From the NCBI GenBank assembly GCA_964444885.1, contig CAYUIZ010000034.1, forward strand, positions 1 to 26,156: a stretch of 26,156 nt of DNA, written 5' to 3'. Below, piece by piece: positions 15,052 through 22,987 of the stretch. Source of the stretch: CAYRGQ01 sp964444885 (GTDB lineage Bacteria > Bacteroidota > Bacteroidia > Sphingobacteriales > Sphingobacteriaceae). How positions within the stretch are numbered: position 1 is the stretch's first letter; each line of letters opens with the position of its first letter. Under the pieces are notes generated by a model. That model saw only the letters and a list, made by a program, of their open reading frames with translations, made no database searches and was not told the origin of the DNA. The translations under genes and the position numbers were made by a program.

Positions 15052-15065
15052 CGTTTTGCAAAACG
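15052..15065. repeat. Perfect 14-bp palindrome before queH
   Basis: CGTTTTGCAAAACG is fully self-complementary and lies 47 nt before the queH ATG. It looks like a dimeric repressor or activator site; no T-tract follows. No preQ1 riboswitch was recognised in this leader. Confidence 0.5.
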
Positions 15066-15111
15066 TCCGAATTTTCCTTAAAATTGTAGCCGGAAACAAG
15101 GAGTAAAAACC

Positions 15112-15777
15112 ATGACAGAACAGGAATTTGTACGCGAAAAACTGGAATTGCCCAATGGGGAAAGCAAATTATTGTTGCATTCCTGTTGCGCACCCTGTTC
15201 GGGCGAGGTGATGGAAGCGCTCATCGCTTCCGACATCGAATTTACGATCTACTTCTACAACCCCAACATCCATCCACGCAAGGAATACGAACTGCGCAAG
15301 GATGAAAACATCCGTTTTGCCGAAAAGTACAACATCCCCTTCGTGGATGCCGACTACGACGCGGATAATTGGTACGCGCGTGCCAAGGGCATGGAGCACG
15401 AGCCCGAGCGGGGCATCCGGTGCACGATGTGCTTTGACATGCGGTTTGAGCGCACCGCCCTGTATGCCTATGAGAATGGCTTTCCTGTCATCTCGAGTTC
15501 CCTAGGCATATCGCGGTGGAAGAATTTTGACCAGATCAATGATTGCGGCATTCGGGCAGCGAGCCATTATCCGGATATGACGTACTGGACGTTTAACTGG
15601 CGTAAAAAAGGCGGTTCATCGCGAATGCTCGACATCAGCAAGCGGGAGAAATTCTACATGCAGGAGTACTGTGGTTGTGCATATTCCTTGCGCGATACTA
15701 ATCGCTGGCGCCTCGAAACCGGGCGGGAGCGCATTGAGCTAGGCAAGAATTACTACGGCGACGAGCCGGAGGGCTAG
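15112..15777 (+). CDS. queH: QueH, epoxyqueuosine reductase
   Basis: The product is a 221-residue QueH (DUF208) enzyme, which reduces epoxyqueuosine to queuosine at position 34 of GUN tRNAs, the last step of queuosine synthesis, replacing the unrelated QueG. The family cysteines are present: CCAPC (Cys25, 26, 29), RCTMCF (Cys104, 107) and EYCGCAYS (Cys187, 189). They bind a [4Fe-4S] cluster and a second metal. ISSSLGISRWKNFDQI and FNWRKKGGSSRM are further family motifs. The ATG at 15112 is preceded by an AAGGAG ribosome site at proper spacing. It is convergent with uvrB, with only 37 nt between stops. Confidence 0.93.
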   Translation: MTEQEFVREKLELPNGESKLLLHSCCAPCSGEVMEALIASDIEFTIYFYNPNIHPRKEYELRKDENIRFAEKYNIPFVDADYDADNWYARAKGMEHEPERGIRCTMCFDMRFERTALYAYENGFPVISSSLGISRWKNFDQINDCGIRAASHYPDMTYWTFNWRKKGGSSRMLDISKREKFYMQEYCGCAYSLRDTNRWRLETGRERIELGKNYYGDEPEG

Positions 15778-15814
15778 CATGGCGTCGGCGTCAGCCTGTT
15801 GGTGGACTAACCCG

Positions 15815-17857
15815 TCAGGAGCTGGCCTCGCCGTATAGCTCCTTGTGCGTTTTTTCGAGTGCAAACATTTCATCGCGCAATTTTGCTGCTTGTAGGAAAT
15901 CCATCGCCTTCGCTGCGGCATCCATTTCTTTCCGGACTTTATCGATCGACTGCTTTAGCTGCGGTTTGCTCATGTACTGCACGATGGGGTCGGCTGCCAC
16001 GCTGCTTTGCGGATCGGGTTCCACATACGCTTTGGCCAACTTGGGGTTGTGGTCCGCCACGGACGTTTGTTCCATGATCTCCTCCCGCGATTTGCCGACC
16101 GTGCGTGGGATAATACCGTGCTCCTCGTTGTAGCGGATTTGCTTGTCGCGCCTACGGTTGGTTTCATCAATGGTGACACGCATGCTCGCCGTGATAGAAT
16201 CCGCGTACATAATGACCCGCCCCTTGTCGTTTCGTGCGGCGCGGCCAATTGTTTGGATCAGTGCACGCTCTGAGCGCAGGAAGCCTTCCTTGTCGGCGTC
16301 CAGAATGGCTACCAAGGTCACTTCCGGCAGGTCGAGTCCCTCGCGGAGCAAGTTGATGCCTACCAGCACGTCAAATTCGCCGAGGCGCAGGCCCCGCAGA
16401 ATCTCGACGCGTTCCAACGTCTTCACTTCCGAATGGATGTAGCGGACCCGTATACCCAGCCGGGTCATGTACTTGGTCAGTTCCTCGCTCATGCGTTTGG
16501 TGAGGGTAGTGACGAGAATGCGGCCACCTTCCTTCGTTACTTTGTCCACCTCGTCGAGCAAATCGTCGACTTGATTGGCGACGGGGCGGATTTCAATCGT
16601 CGGGTCAACCAGTCCCGTTGGACGGATGACCTGCTCGACGACGACCCCGCTCGACTGTTGCAGTTCATAATCCCCTGGGGTCGCGCTTACGTAAATCGTT
16701 TGGGGCGTCAGGGATTCGAATTCGGCAAAGTTCAGTGGCCGGTTATCCAAGGCGGCGGGCAGTCGGAATCCGTGCTCCACGAGCGATAGCTTGCGCGAGC
16801 GGTCCCCGCCGTACATGGCGCGGATTTGGGGGATAGTCACGTGGCTTTCGTCAATCACCATCAAATAGTCGTCCGGGAAGTAATCGAGTAGGCAGAAAGG
16901 ACGCATGCCCGGCTGCCGGCCATCAAAGAAACGCGAGTAGTTCTCAATGCCGCTGCAGTAGCCCAGCTCGCGCATCATTTCCATGTCGTAGTTGACGCGC
17001 TCCTCGAGGCGTTTGGCCTCCAGCACAAAGCCGTCCCCGAGCAGTTGCTCTTTTCTTTGTTCCAGCTCTTCGCCGATAGCCCACAGCGACTCGACAAACT
17101 TCTCCTTAGGCGTGACGAACAGATTGGCCGGAAACAGGGCCAAGTGTGTCATCTTTTCGAAAGTTTTGCCCGAAATCGGGTCGATTACGCTCAGTTCGTC
17201 GATCTCGTCGCCGAAGAACGAAACGCGGTAAGCATCATCCATGTAGGCGGGGAATATGTCTACCGTGTCGCCTTTGACGCGGAATGTGCCCCGCTTGAAA
17301 TCGGTCGTGGTCCGCGCGTACAGAATTTCGACAAGTTTGTGCAAAAAAGCATTGCGGCTGATCACCGTTCCCACGGCAAAACGGAATACGGATCGCGAGA
17401 AATCCTCCGGATTGCCCATACCGTAGATGCAGGAAACGGAAGAGACGACAATCACGTCGCGCCGTCCGGACATCAGCGAAGATGTCGTGCGCAACCGTAG
17501 CTTTTCAATTTCTTCGTTGATTGCCAGATCTTTTTCAATGTAGGTGTTGGTCGAGGCAATAAACGCTTCGGGCTGGTAGTAGTCGTAATAGGAGACGAAG
17601 TAATTGACGGCGTTTTCCGGAAAGAATTGCTTGAACTCGCCGTAGAGTTGGGCGGCCAACGTTTTGTTGTGGCTGAGGATGAGTGTCGGTTTTTGGGTCG
17701 CCTGAATGACGTTTGCCACGGAGAATGTTTTGCCTGATCCGGTCACACCCAAAAGCGTCTGGAACATTTCTCCCGCTTTTATCCCTTCGGTGAGTTGTCG
17801 AATGGCTTCCGGCTGGTCGCCAGTCGGCACGTAATCGGATGTCAGTTTAAATTCCAT
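15815..17857 (-). CDS. uvrB: UvrB, excinuclease ABC subunit B
   Basis: The product is a 680-residue helicase-like damage-verifying subunit of nucleotide excision repair. Walker A GVTGSGKT is at residues 37-44. The DNA-clamping beta-hairpin follows (VSYYDYYQPEAFIASTNTYI). Helicase motif II reads MVIDESHVTIPQ, motif VI reads TIGRAARN, and a UVR domain that contacts UvrC closes the protein (MDFLQAAKLRDEMFALEKTH). Length and order match the family fully. It acts with UvrA and UvrC, neither of which is in the window. The start MEFKLTSDYVPTGDQP is canonical. A separate promoter box lies upstream, so it need not depend on gmd. Confidence 0.98.
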   Translation of the reverse strand: MEFKLTSDYVPTGDQPEAIRQLTEGIKAGEMFQTLLGVTGSGKTFSVANVIQATQKPTLILSHNKTLAAQLYGEFKQFFPENAVNYFVSYYDYYQPEAFIASTNTYIEKDLAINEEIEKLRLRTTSSLMSGRRDVIVVSSVSCIYGMGNPEDFSRSVFRFAVGTVISRNAFLHKLVEILYARTTTDFKRGTFRVKGDTVDIFPAYMDDAYRVSFFGDEIDELSVIDPISGKTFEKMTHLALFPANLFVTPKEKFVESLWAIGEELEQRKEQLLGDGFVLEAKRLEERVNYDMEMMRELGYCSGIENYSRFFDGRQPGMRPFCLLDYFPDDYLMVIDESHVTIPQIRAMYGGDRSRKLSLVEHGFRLPAALDNRPLNFAEFESLTPQTIYVSATPGDYELQQSSGVVVEQVIRPTGLVDPTIEIRPVANQVDDLLDEVDKVTKEGGRILVTTLTKRMSEELTKYMTRLGIRVRYIHSEVKTLERVEILRGLRLGEFDVLVGINLLREGLDLPEVTLVAILDADKEGFLRSERALIQTIGRAARNDKGRVIMYADSITASMRVTIDETNRRRDKQIRYNEEHGIIPRTVGKSREEIMEQTSVADHNPKLAKAYVEPDPQSSVAADPIVQYMSKPQLKQSIDKVRKEMDAAAKAMDFLQAAKLRDEMFALEKTHKELYGEASS

Positions 17858-17930
17858 GGAAAATGTCGATGTGCTGTTGCTTAGCGTTTTGTTTGCCTAG
17901 CCGAAGTTGGCGGACTTCCGCAAAGTTACG

Positions 17931-17938
17931 GAATTTTA
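17931..17938 (-). promoter_or_regulatory. Candidate -7 box of uvrB
   Basis: On the minus strand TAACTTTG fits TAnnTTTG perfectly, followed by a small dyad (GCGGA/TCCGC). I see no clear -33 TTG. A start near 17925 would give a leader of about 67 nt. Confidence 0.45.
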
Positions 17939-18031
17939 GGTTTAGCCGCAGCCAGTCCCAGGGTGTAGCAGGCAGCGCGGCTGGACGTGTTGCGCGGCGC
18001 AGGTGCGCTGTTGTTAGTAAGGGCGGGCTGT

Positions 18032-19144
18032 TTAGGGCAATTCCGTCCGCGCCAGGCCAAGGTCGGCGATGCACATTTCCTTAATAAGCGCATCGAGGTC
18101 GTGTTTTGGCGCCCATTGCAGCTCTTGCCTTGCTTTCGTGGCATCGCCGATCAGCAAGTCTACCTCCGTGGGGCGGTAGTAGCGGGGATCCACTTTTACC
18201 ACGGTATTGCCGAATTTGATGTTGTCCGCGGGGATGCCGTGGCTTTGCAGGCGGTCTTCATCGATGTCGATGACGACGCCTTTTTCGCGTTCGCCTTTGC
18301 CGCTGAACTCCACCTCGACGCCCAGCTCCCAGAAGCTTTTGCGGATAAAATCGCGGACGGTCGTGGTGACCCCGGTAGCGATGACGTAATCTTCAGGCTT
18401 TTCCTGCTGCAGCATAAGCCACATAGCTTCCACGTAGTCCTTGGCATGTCCCCAATCGCGCTGGGCACTCAGGTTGCCGACGAACAGCCGTTCCTGCAAG
18501 CCCAGCACGATGCGGGCCGCCGCGCGCGTGATTTTCCGCGTGACGAAGGTTTCGCCGCGCAACGGGCTTTCGTGGTTAAACAGGATGCCGTTGCAGGCAT
18601 ACATGCCATAGGCTTCGCGATAGTTGACAATCGTCCAATAGGCAAATAGCTTAGCGACGCCATAGGGGCTGCGCGGGTAAAATGGCGTGGACTCGTTTTG
18701 CGGCGACTCGTGTACGAGTCCGTACAATTCCGATGACGAAGCCTGGTAGATTCGGCAGGTATCGACCCGATTTAGCAGCCGTACCGCCTCCAGGATCCGG
18801 AGACAACCCAAGCCGTCGACGTTGGCGGTATATTCCGGCAGGTCAAAACTAACGCGAACGTGGCTTTGGGCCCCCAGGTTGTAGATCTCGTCAGGTTGGG
18901 TGCGCTGAATCAGCCGTATGGTATTCGTGGCATCGGTGAGGTCGCCATAATGCAGTGTGAAGCGCCCGTCGCTCTCGTGCGGGTCGGCGTATAGGTGGTC
19001 AATGCGATCCGTGTTTAGCAAGGAACTGCGCCGTTTCACCCCATGCACCCGATATCCTTTAGCGAGGAGCAATTCGGCGAGGTAGGCGCCGTCCTGCCCG
19101 GTAATCCCGGTAATCAATGCGGTTTTGTGTGGCTTTTCGGGCAT
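18032..19144 (-). CDS. gmd: GDP-mannose 4,6-dehydratase
   Basis: The product is a 370-residue short-chain dehydrogenase that converts GDP-mannose to GDP-4-keto-6-deoxymannose, precursor of GDP-fucose, GDP-rhamnose and similar sugars. The Rossmann motif TGITGQDG is at 12-19. VHGVKRRSSLLNTDRIDHLY is specific to Gmd. The catalytic set is in SSSELYG (Ser/Glu about 136-139) with Tyr161-x3-Lys165 (SPYGVAK), and LSAQRDWGHAKDYVEAM closes the substrate site. It lies 10 nt downstream of rmlA on the same strand, so the two form an operon. The enzyme making the final sugar (GDP-fucose synthase or a reductase) is not nearby. Confidence 0.96.
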   Translation of the reverse strand: MPEKPHKTALITGITGQDGAYLAELLLAKGYRVHGVKRRSSLLNTDRIDHLYADPHESDGRFTLHYGDLTDATNTIRLIQRTQPDEIYNLGAQSHVRVSFDLPEYTANVDGLGCLRILEAVRLLNRVDTCRIYQASSSELYGLVHESPQNESTPFYPRSPYGVAKLFAYWTIVNYREAYGMYACNGILFNHESPLRGETFVTRKITRAAARIVLGLQERLFVGNLSAQRDWGHAKDYVEAMWLMLQQEKPEDYVIATGVTTTVRDFIRKSFWELGVEVEFSGKGEREKGVVIDIDEDRLQSHGIPADNIKFGNTVVKVDPRYYRPTEVDLLIGDATKARQELQWAPKHDLDALIKEMCIADLGLARTELP

Positions 19145-19154
19145 GGCTCTTGGC

Positions 19155-20036
19155 TTAATGGGCGCGTTTGGAGGTTTTCAGCACCGAGTTTAAGAGATAT
19201 TGCCCATATCCGCTTTTTACGAGGGGTTCGGCTACTTTTTTCAGTTGCCCAGCATCGATGAAGCCCATTCGGTAAGCTACCTCTTCGATACAGCCGATTT
19301 TCAGGCCTTGGCGTTCTTCGATTACCTGAACGAATTGGCCTGCCTGCATGAGGGAGGTAAAGGTGCCCGTATCCAACCAGGCCGTGCCACGGCTAAACAC
19401 GCTAACCCTCAGGCGACCATCGGTCAGGTACACTTTGTTGACGTCCGTAATTTCGTATTCGCCCCGGGCAGAGGGTGCGATGTTTTTCGCGATCTCCACG
19501 ACGGTATTGTCATAGAAATACAAACCGGGGACAGCAAAATTGGACTTGGGTTTCGACGGTTTTTCCTCGATGGAAACGACGTTGTTTTGCTTGTCAAATT
19601 CGACGACGCCGTATCGTTCTGGATCGGAAACCTGGTAGGCGAAGACCATGCCGCCCGCGGGCTCCGTACACGCTTGCAGCATGCGGGAGATGCCGTCGCC
19701 GTAGAAGATGTTGTCACCCAAAATAAGTGCGACGCTGTCGTTGCCAATGAAGTCTGCCCCAATGACGAATGCCTGTGCCAGCCCGTTAGGCTCGGGTTGC
19801 TCCGCGTAGGAGAAGCGGCAACCGATCTGCGTCCCGTCGCCGAGCAGCTTGCGAAAGGCGGGCAGGTCGTGGGGCGTGGAAATGATCAGGATGTCCTTGA
19901 TGCCGGCCAGCATCAGGGTAGACAACGGGTAATAGATCATGGGTTTGTCATACACCGGCATCAGCTGCTTGCTCACGGCAAGCGTCAGGGGATGCAAACG
20001 GGTGCCTGATCCTCCGGCGAGTATAATTCCTTTCAA
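19155..20036 (-). CDS. rmlA: Glucose-1-phosphate thymidylyltransferase
   Basis: The 293-residue nucleotidyltransferase makes dTDP-glucose from dTTP and glucose-1-phosphate, the entry to dTDP-rhamnose and other deoxysugars for surface polysaccharides. Signature stretches are the N-terminal LAGGSGTRLHPLT with SKQLMPVYDKPMIYYPLSTL, LGDNIFYG with the metal-binding Asp, GVVEFDKQNNVVSIEEKP and FSRGTAWLDTGT. It is the first gene of an rmlA-gmd pair. The usual partners rmlB, rmlC and rmlD are absent from the window, so the rest of the pathway must be encoded elsewhere. A long hairpin sits just upstream. Confidence 0.96.
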   Translation of the reverse strand: MKGIILAGGSGTRLHPLTLAVSKQLMPVYDKPMIYYPLSTLMLAGIKDILIISTPHDLPAFRKLLGDGTQIGCRFSYAEQPEPNGLAQAFVIGADFIGNDSVALILGDNIFYGDGISRMLQACTEPAGGMVFAYQVSDPERYGVVEFDKQNNVVSIEEKPSKPKSNFAVPGLYFYDNTVVEIAKNIAPSARGEYEITDVNKVYLTDGRLRVSVFSRGTAWLDTGTFTSLMQAGQFVQVIEERQGLKIGCIEEVAYRMGFIDAGQLKKVAEPLVKSGYGQYLLNSVLKTSKRAH

Positions 20037-20087
20037 AACGGGTTGGGCTTAGTGGTTAACATGGCTGAATTCGTCGCCCACTGCGGG

Positions 20088-20131
20088 TTCCCCGGAAAGG
20101 GTTGATGTTCTCATTCCTTTCATCCGGGGAA
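20088..20131 (-). other. Hairpin between the lipocalin-like gene and rmlA
   Basis: TTCCCCGG (20088-20095) pairs with CCGGGGAA (20124-20131), and AAAGG (20096-20100) with CCTTT (20116-20120), with three bases (CAT) bulged. Minus-strand transcription passes it after the lipocalin-like gene and before rmlA. No T-tract follows, so it may be a weak terminator or an rmlA leader structure. Confidence 0.45.
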
Positions 20132-20165
20132 TTCGCACGGTGCGGACAAGCGTGTGCAGACTCGC

Positions 20166-20687
20166 TTAGTAGCGCTCAAAGTTGAAAACCAGCGCACCTT
20201 GGGTTCCGTCGAGGTTCAACGGCATACGCATGACGAGCGTGCTGGCATCAGCAAAGGATAAGTCCATCCGGTAGCCTGCGGTAACGTTGGCAGGGCGATC
20301 GCCCGGATATATTTTCTTGAACTGGAATTGAGGCTGCCCCATGCCTGCTCCTGGATTGTGGATCGACCAAACGATGTTGCGGACAGCGCCCGGCGCGCAC
20401 AGACGGCCATCCGCTTCGAAGTTAATCGTGCCGTTACCGTTGTTGGGCAGTACCCAAATGCTTCCGATAAAACACTCTGGCGGCGCTTCTTCGAAAATTG
20501 TCTTGACGGTATAGCTTGCCGGAATGTCTTCCTTGTCTACGGAGCGCAGTATCCACTGCCCGCGGGCGGCGGCGCGCCATTGGGCTGCAGTAGGGCCGCT
20601 GCTGGACGTCGAACTAGGTACAGAGCAAGCACCCAAGGTGAAAACACTAACAACAAGCACTGCTAGGATGATTCTAAGTTTATTCAT
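20166..20687 (-). CDS. Lipocalin-like lipoprotein
   Basis: This is a 173-residue predicted lipoprotein. The signal peptide (NKLRIILAVLVVSVFTL) ends in the lipobox LGAC with Cys21. A Ser/Thr-rich linker (PSSTSSSGP) leads to a lipocalin-like domain with GQWILRSVDKEDIP, the SIWVLPNNGNGTINF strand and closing strands ending LVFNFERY. Such domains are common in Bacteroidota envelopes; ligand and role are unknown. The ATG at 20687 is chosen because it starts the signal peptide; a longer frame from 20777 would overlap the divergent gene. It may be read on into rmlA after 129 nt, with a hairpin between. Confidence 0.75.
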   Translation of the reverse strand: MNKLRIILAVLVVSVFTLGACSVPSSTSSSGPTAAQWRAAARGQWILRSVDKEDIPASYTVKTIFEEAPPECFIGSIWVLPNNGNGTINFEADGRLCAPGAVRNIVWSIHNPGAGMGQPQFQFKKIYPGDRPANVTAGYRMDLSFADASTLVMRMPLNLDGTQGALVFNFERY

Positions 20688-20703
20688 GATCGTATTTAAA
20701 AAA

Positions 20704-20730
20704 TTGTATGACGCTAAGATACTATATTTG
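20704..20730 (+). promoter_or_regulatory. Promoter of the small membrane protein gene
   Basis: TATATTTG (20723-20730) is a perfect -7 box, with TTG (20704-20706) 16 nt upstream, a little short. The start would fall near 20736, 18 nt before the ATG at 20754. On the opposite strand TACCTTTA (20743-20736) is a near-match that could serve the divergent lipoprotein gene, so the promoters would overlap. Confidence 0.6.
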
Positions 20731-20753
20731 CGGTGTAAAGGTAACAGATTCGT

Positions 20754-21089
20754 ATGAGTAATAAGTCCAAAAACCATACCACGAGCAAATTTGTCGCCAA
20801 GGTTCTTGTGCGTCTTTTTCTGTTGGTTCTTGTTATGGCATTCACACCCCTCTTCATGGGGGAGGAGATTTCAGGGTCATTGGGAAACGTGTATTTGCAC
20901 ATTACGAATCGCTGGGCGCTGGTATTTCCGGCCTTGCTTTTCCTTATTTTTATTGTGTTGCTCATCCTGGCCTTGCGCCGGCAGTATAGCCAAATCGATA
21001 TCAACTGGATGCTGTCGCTGAATGCCACCTTGCTGATCGTCTATTTGATCTTGCTTTACAGCCGGATATATCCATACGTGTTTGGGTAA
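20754..21089 (+). CDS. Small three-helix membrane protein, unknown function
   Basis: This is a 111-residue protein with a basic N-terminus (MSNKSKNHTTSKFVAKVLVR) and three hydrophobic helices: LFLLVLVMAFTPLFMG, WALVFPALLFLIFIVLLILAL and LNATLLIVYLILLYSRIYP. It should sit in the inner membrane. I do not recognise a family. It has its own promoter and a short leader, is divergent from the lipocalin-like gene and precedes the DUF177 gene. A hairpin follows the stop. Codon use resembles its neighbours. Confidence 0.75.
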   Translation: MSNKSKNHTTSKFVAKVLVRLFLLVLVMAFTPLFMGEEISGSLGNVYLHITNRWALVFPALLFLIFIVLLILALRRQYSQIDINWMLSLNATLLIVYLILLYSRIYPYVFG

Positions 21090-21093
21090 ACGA

Positions 21094-21119
21094 GCCCCCT
21101 GTCTGGGGCCGTAATTTTT
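21094..21119 (+). terminator. Weak terminator after the membrane protein gene
   Basis: GCCCC (21094-21098) pairs with GGGGC (21105-21109) around CTGTCT, followed after a few bases by TTTTT. It lies 5 nt after the stop and before the DUF177 promoter. Confidence 0.5.
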
Positions 21120-21131
21120 AGGGTCAAATCT

Positions 21132-21161
21132 TTTGGATGTCACAAATAATGCCTACCTTTG
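21132..21161 (+). promoter_or_regulatory. Promoter of the DUF177-rpmF operon
   Basis: TTTG (21132-21135), 18 nt, then TACCTTTG (21154-21161) is a near-ideal Bacteroidota promoter. The start would be near 21167, which excludes the ATG at 21133 and supports GTG at 21181 as the DUF177 start. Confidence 0.75.
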
Positions 21162-21180
21162 CAGGCTCAATTGTGAGGTT

Positions 21181-21720
21181 GTGAAATATTTGAAGCGATA
21201 TCGTATTCCGTTTTCGGGATTGAAAGTTGGGAAACATGTTTTCGACTTTGATATTGATAAAAAGTTCTTTGACTGTTTCGAGTATTCGTTAGTAAAAGAC
21301 GGGTCATTGCGTGCCGAGGTGACATTGACTAGGCAGGAGAATATGCTTGTTGCCGATTTTCATATCGAAGGCGTAATCCAGCTTGAGTGTGATGTTTGCC
21401 TGTCGGATTTTCCGGCGAAGACGGTGATCGACGAACGGCTGATCGTGAAATTCTCGGACGAGGATATCGTGGACAGTACGGAAGAAATCGTGGTTCTGTC
21501 AAAAAGCGACTACGAGTTGGACATTGCTGACTTGCTGTATGAGTATATCACGTTGGCCGTGCCACTCTACAAAAAATGCAGTGAGCAAGGTGACGGAATC
21601 GCGTGCGACCCGGAAATGGTCAGGAAACTAGGCGATCTCGCACCGCAGGAAGAAGCAGCAACAGAAGAAGAAAAAACCGACCCGCGTTGGGAGGCATTAA
21701 AGAATTTAAGGAATAACTAA
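21181..21720 (+). CDS. DUF177 (YceD-like) protein, upstream of bL32
   Basis: The product is a 179-residue protein of the DUF177/YceD family, which nearly always precedes rpmF and is linked to 23S rRNA accumulation in some bacteria and plants. The family core is LECDVCLSDFPAKT, followed by LIVKFSDE and a conserved acidic C-terminal half with DPRWEALKNL at the end. Cysteines in CDVC and further down (YKKCSEQ, IACD) are visible. GTG at 21181 (MKYLKRYRIPFSGLKVG) is chosen because the promoter lies just upstream and the translated start matches the family. rpmF begins 14 nt downstream. Confidence 0.88.
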   Translation: MKYLKRYRIPFSGLKVGKHVFDFDIDKKFFDCFEYSLVKDGSLRAEVTLTRQENMLVADFHIEGVIQLECDVCLSDFPAKTVIDERLIVKFSDEDIVDSTEEIVVLSKSDYELDIADLLYEYITLAVPLYKKCSEQGDGIACDPEMVRKLGDLAPQEEAATEEEKTDPRWEALKNLRNN

Positions 21721-21734
21721 AACATCAATAGGGA

Positions 21735-21926
21735 ATGGCACATCCAAAACGGAAAACGTCCAAATCGCGCAGAGACAAGCGTCGGACACATTATAAGGCA
21801 GACCGGCCTACATTGACTACTTGCAAGGAAACGGGTGCCGTACACGCACCGCACCGTGCTTATACAGTAGACGGAAACTTATACTACAACGGCAAGCTGA
21901 TCGTAGAAAACGGAACAGTAGCGTAG
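21735..21926 (+). CDS. rpmF: Ribosomal protein bL32
   Basis: The product is a 63-residue protein of the large ribosomal subunit. The start MAHPKRKTSKSRRDKRRTHY and the segment TCKETGAVHAPHRAY are diagnostic. Only one cysteine remains (Cys30), so this is the non-zinc form. It lies between DUF177 and plsX, the classic order that couples ribosome and lipid genes. Confidence 0.97.
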   Translation: MAHPKRKTSKSRRDKRRTHYKADRPTLTTCKETGAVHAPHRAYTVDGNLYYNGKLIVENGTVA

Positions 21927-21947
21927 CTGCACATGGTTCAAAAAATT

Positions 21948-21998
21948 AAACATCCCATAATGCGTATCTGAATATTTATACGTTACTTTGGGATGTTT
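21948..21998 (+). terminator. Terminator or attenuator between rpmF and plsX
   Basis: AAACATCCCA (21948-21957) and TGGGATGTTT (21989-21998) are perfect 10-bp arms. The intervening bases add further pairing (CGTA/TACG) around TCTGAATATTTA, and TTTTCTT overlaps and follows. It should stop part of the rpmF transcripts before plsX at 22032. Confidence 0.7.
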
Positions 21999-22031
21999 TC
22001 TTGTACAATTGAATCGAAAAGTTAGTTTCGG

Positions 22032-22970
22032 ATGAAGATCGGTTTGGACATCATGGGTGGGGATTTTGCGCCCCAAGCGGCTGTCGAAGGCGCTATTTTA
22101 GCGGCCAGAGAATTGCGCGAAGGCCAAAAAATCGTACTCATCGGTGACGAGGTCGTCGCCACCAAACTCATTGAAGAAGCAGGGGAGAATCCTGCTTTTT
22201 TTGAATTCGTGCATGCGCCCGACGTGATCGGCATGGGCGAACACCCCACCAAGGCCATCGCCCAAAAGCCGAACTCCAGTATTGCCCGGGGGTTTCAATT
22301 GCTGAAAGAAGGCTCAATCGATTCGTTTTCCTCAGCAGGGAGCACCGGTGCGATGACTGTCGGCGCGGTCTTCAGCGTGAAAACCATTCCAGGCGTGTTG
22401 CGCCCGGGTATATGCACGCACGTTCCGAAAATCAAAAGCGGCTCCGGACTGTTACTCGATATCGGCGCAACGGTCGACTGCAAGCCCGAAATCCTTTCGC
22501 AGTTTGGCGTGCTGGGCAGCTTGTTTGTCGAGCATGTGTACGGCGTTAAAAACCCTACTGTAGCCCTGCTCAACATCGGCGAGGAAGAAGAAAAGGGCAA
22601 CTTGCTGGCCATGGCCGCACATCCGCTGCTGAAACAGAACAAACGCCTGAACTTTGTGGGCAATATCGAAGGCCGTAATATTTTTGAAGACCGCTACGAC
22701 GTGATTGTAACGGATGGTTTCACCGGTAATGTCGTTTTGAAAATGGCCGAATCGTTTTACATGATGACCTTGAAAAAAGGCTTCAGGGACGAGTTTTTCG
22801 ACCGTTTCAATTACGTTCAATACGGCGGCAGCCCCATCCTAGGCGTTAATGCACCCGTCGTCATCGGCCACGGCATTTCCAACCCCGAAGCGATCAAAAA
22901 TATGGTGATATTGTCCAGGGATATGATAGAAACCAATATCGTCGGTAAGATAAACGCCGCGTTCAATTAA
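22032..22970 (+). CDS. plsX: PlsX, acyl-ACP:phosphate acyltransferase
   Basis: This 312-residue peripheral membrane enzyme converts acyl-ACP to acyl-phosphate, the donor used by PlsY for phospholipid synthesis. Family motifs are GLDIMGGDFAPQAAVEGA at the start, FSAGSTGAMTVGA, NIGEEEEKGN and VTDGFTGNVVLKM. Length is usual. It is preceded by the rpmF hairpin with no clear promoter of its own, and fabH starts 17 nt after its stop. Confidence 0.97.
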   Translation: MKIGLDIMGGDFAPQAAVEGAILAARELREGQKIVLIGDEVVATKLIEEAGENPAFFEFVHAPDVIGMGEHPTKAIAQKPNSSIARGFQLLKEGSIDSFSSAGSTGAMTVGAVFSVKTIPGVLRPGICTHVPKIKSGSGLLLDIGATVDCKPEILSQFGVLGSLFVEHVYGVKNPTVALLNIGEEEEKGNLLAMAAHPLLKQNKRLNFVGNIEGRNIFEDRYDVIVTDGFTGNVVLKMAESFYMMTLKKGFRDEFFDRFNYVQYGGSPILGVNAPVVIGHGISNPEAIKNMVILSRDMIETNIVGKINAAFN

Positions 22971-22987
22971 TTTTTACTTAGTTGCTT

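Noticed and set aside
19200..20009. 269-codon plus-strand frame within rmlA.
   Set aside because: It is the antisense of a well-conserved enzyme gene and has no recognisable motifs.
21133..21180. ATG at 21133 as start of the DUF177 gene.
   Set aside because: It lies inside the promoter (TTTG-N18-TACCTTTG), upstream of the likely transcript start.
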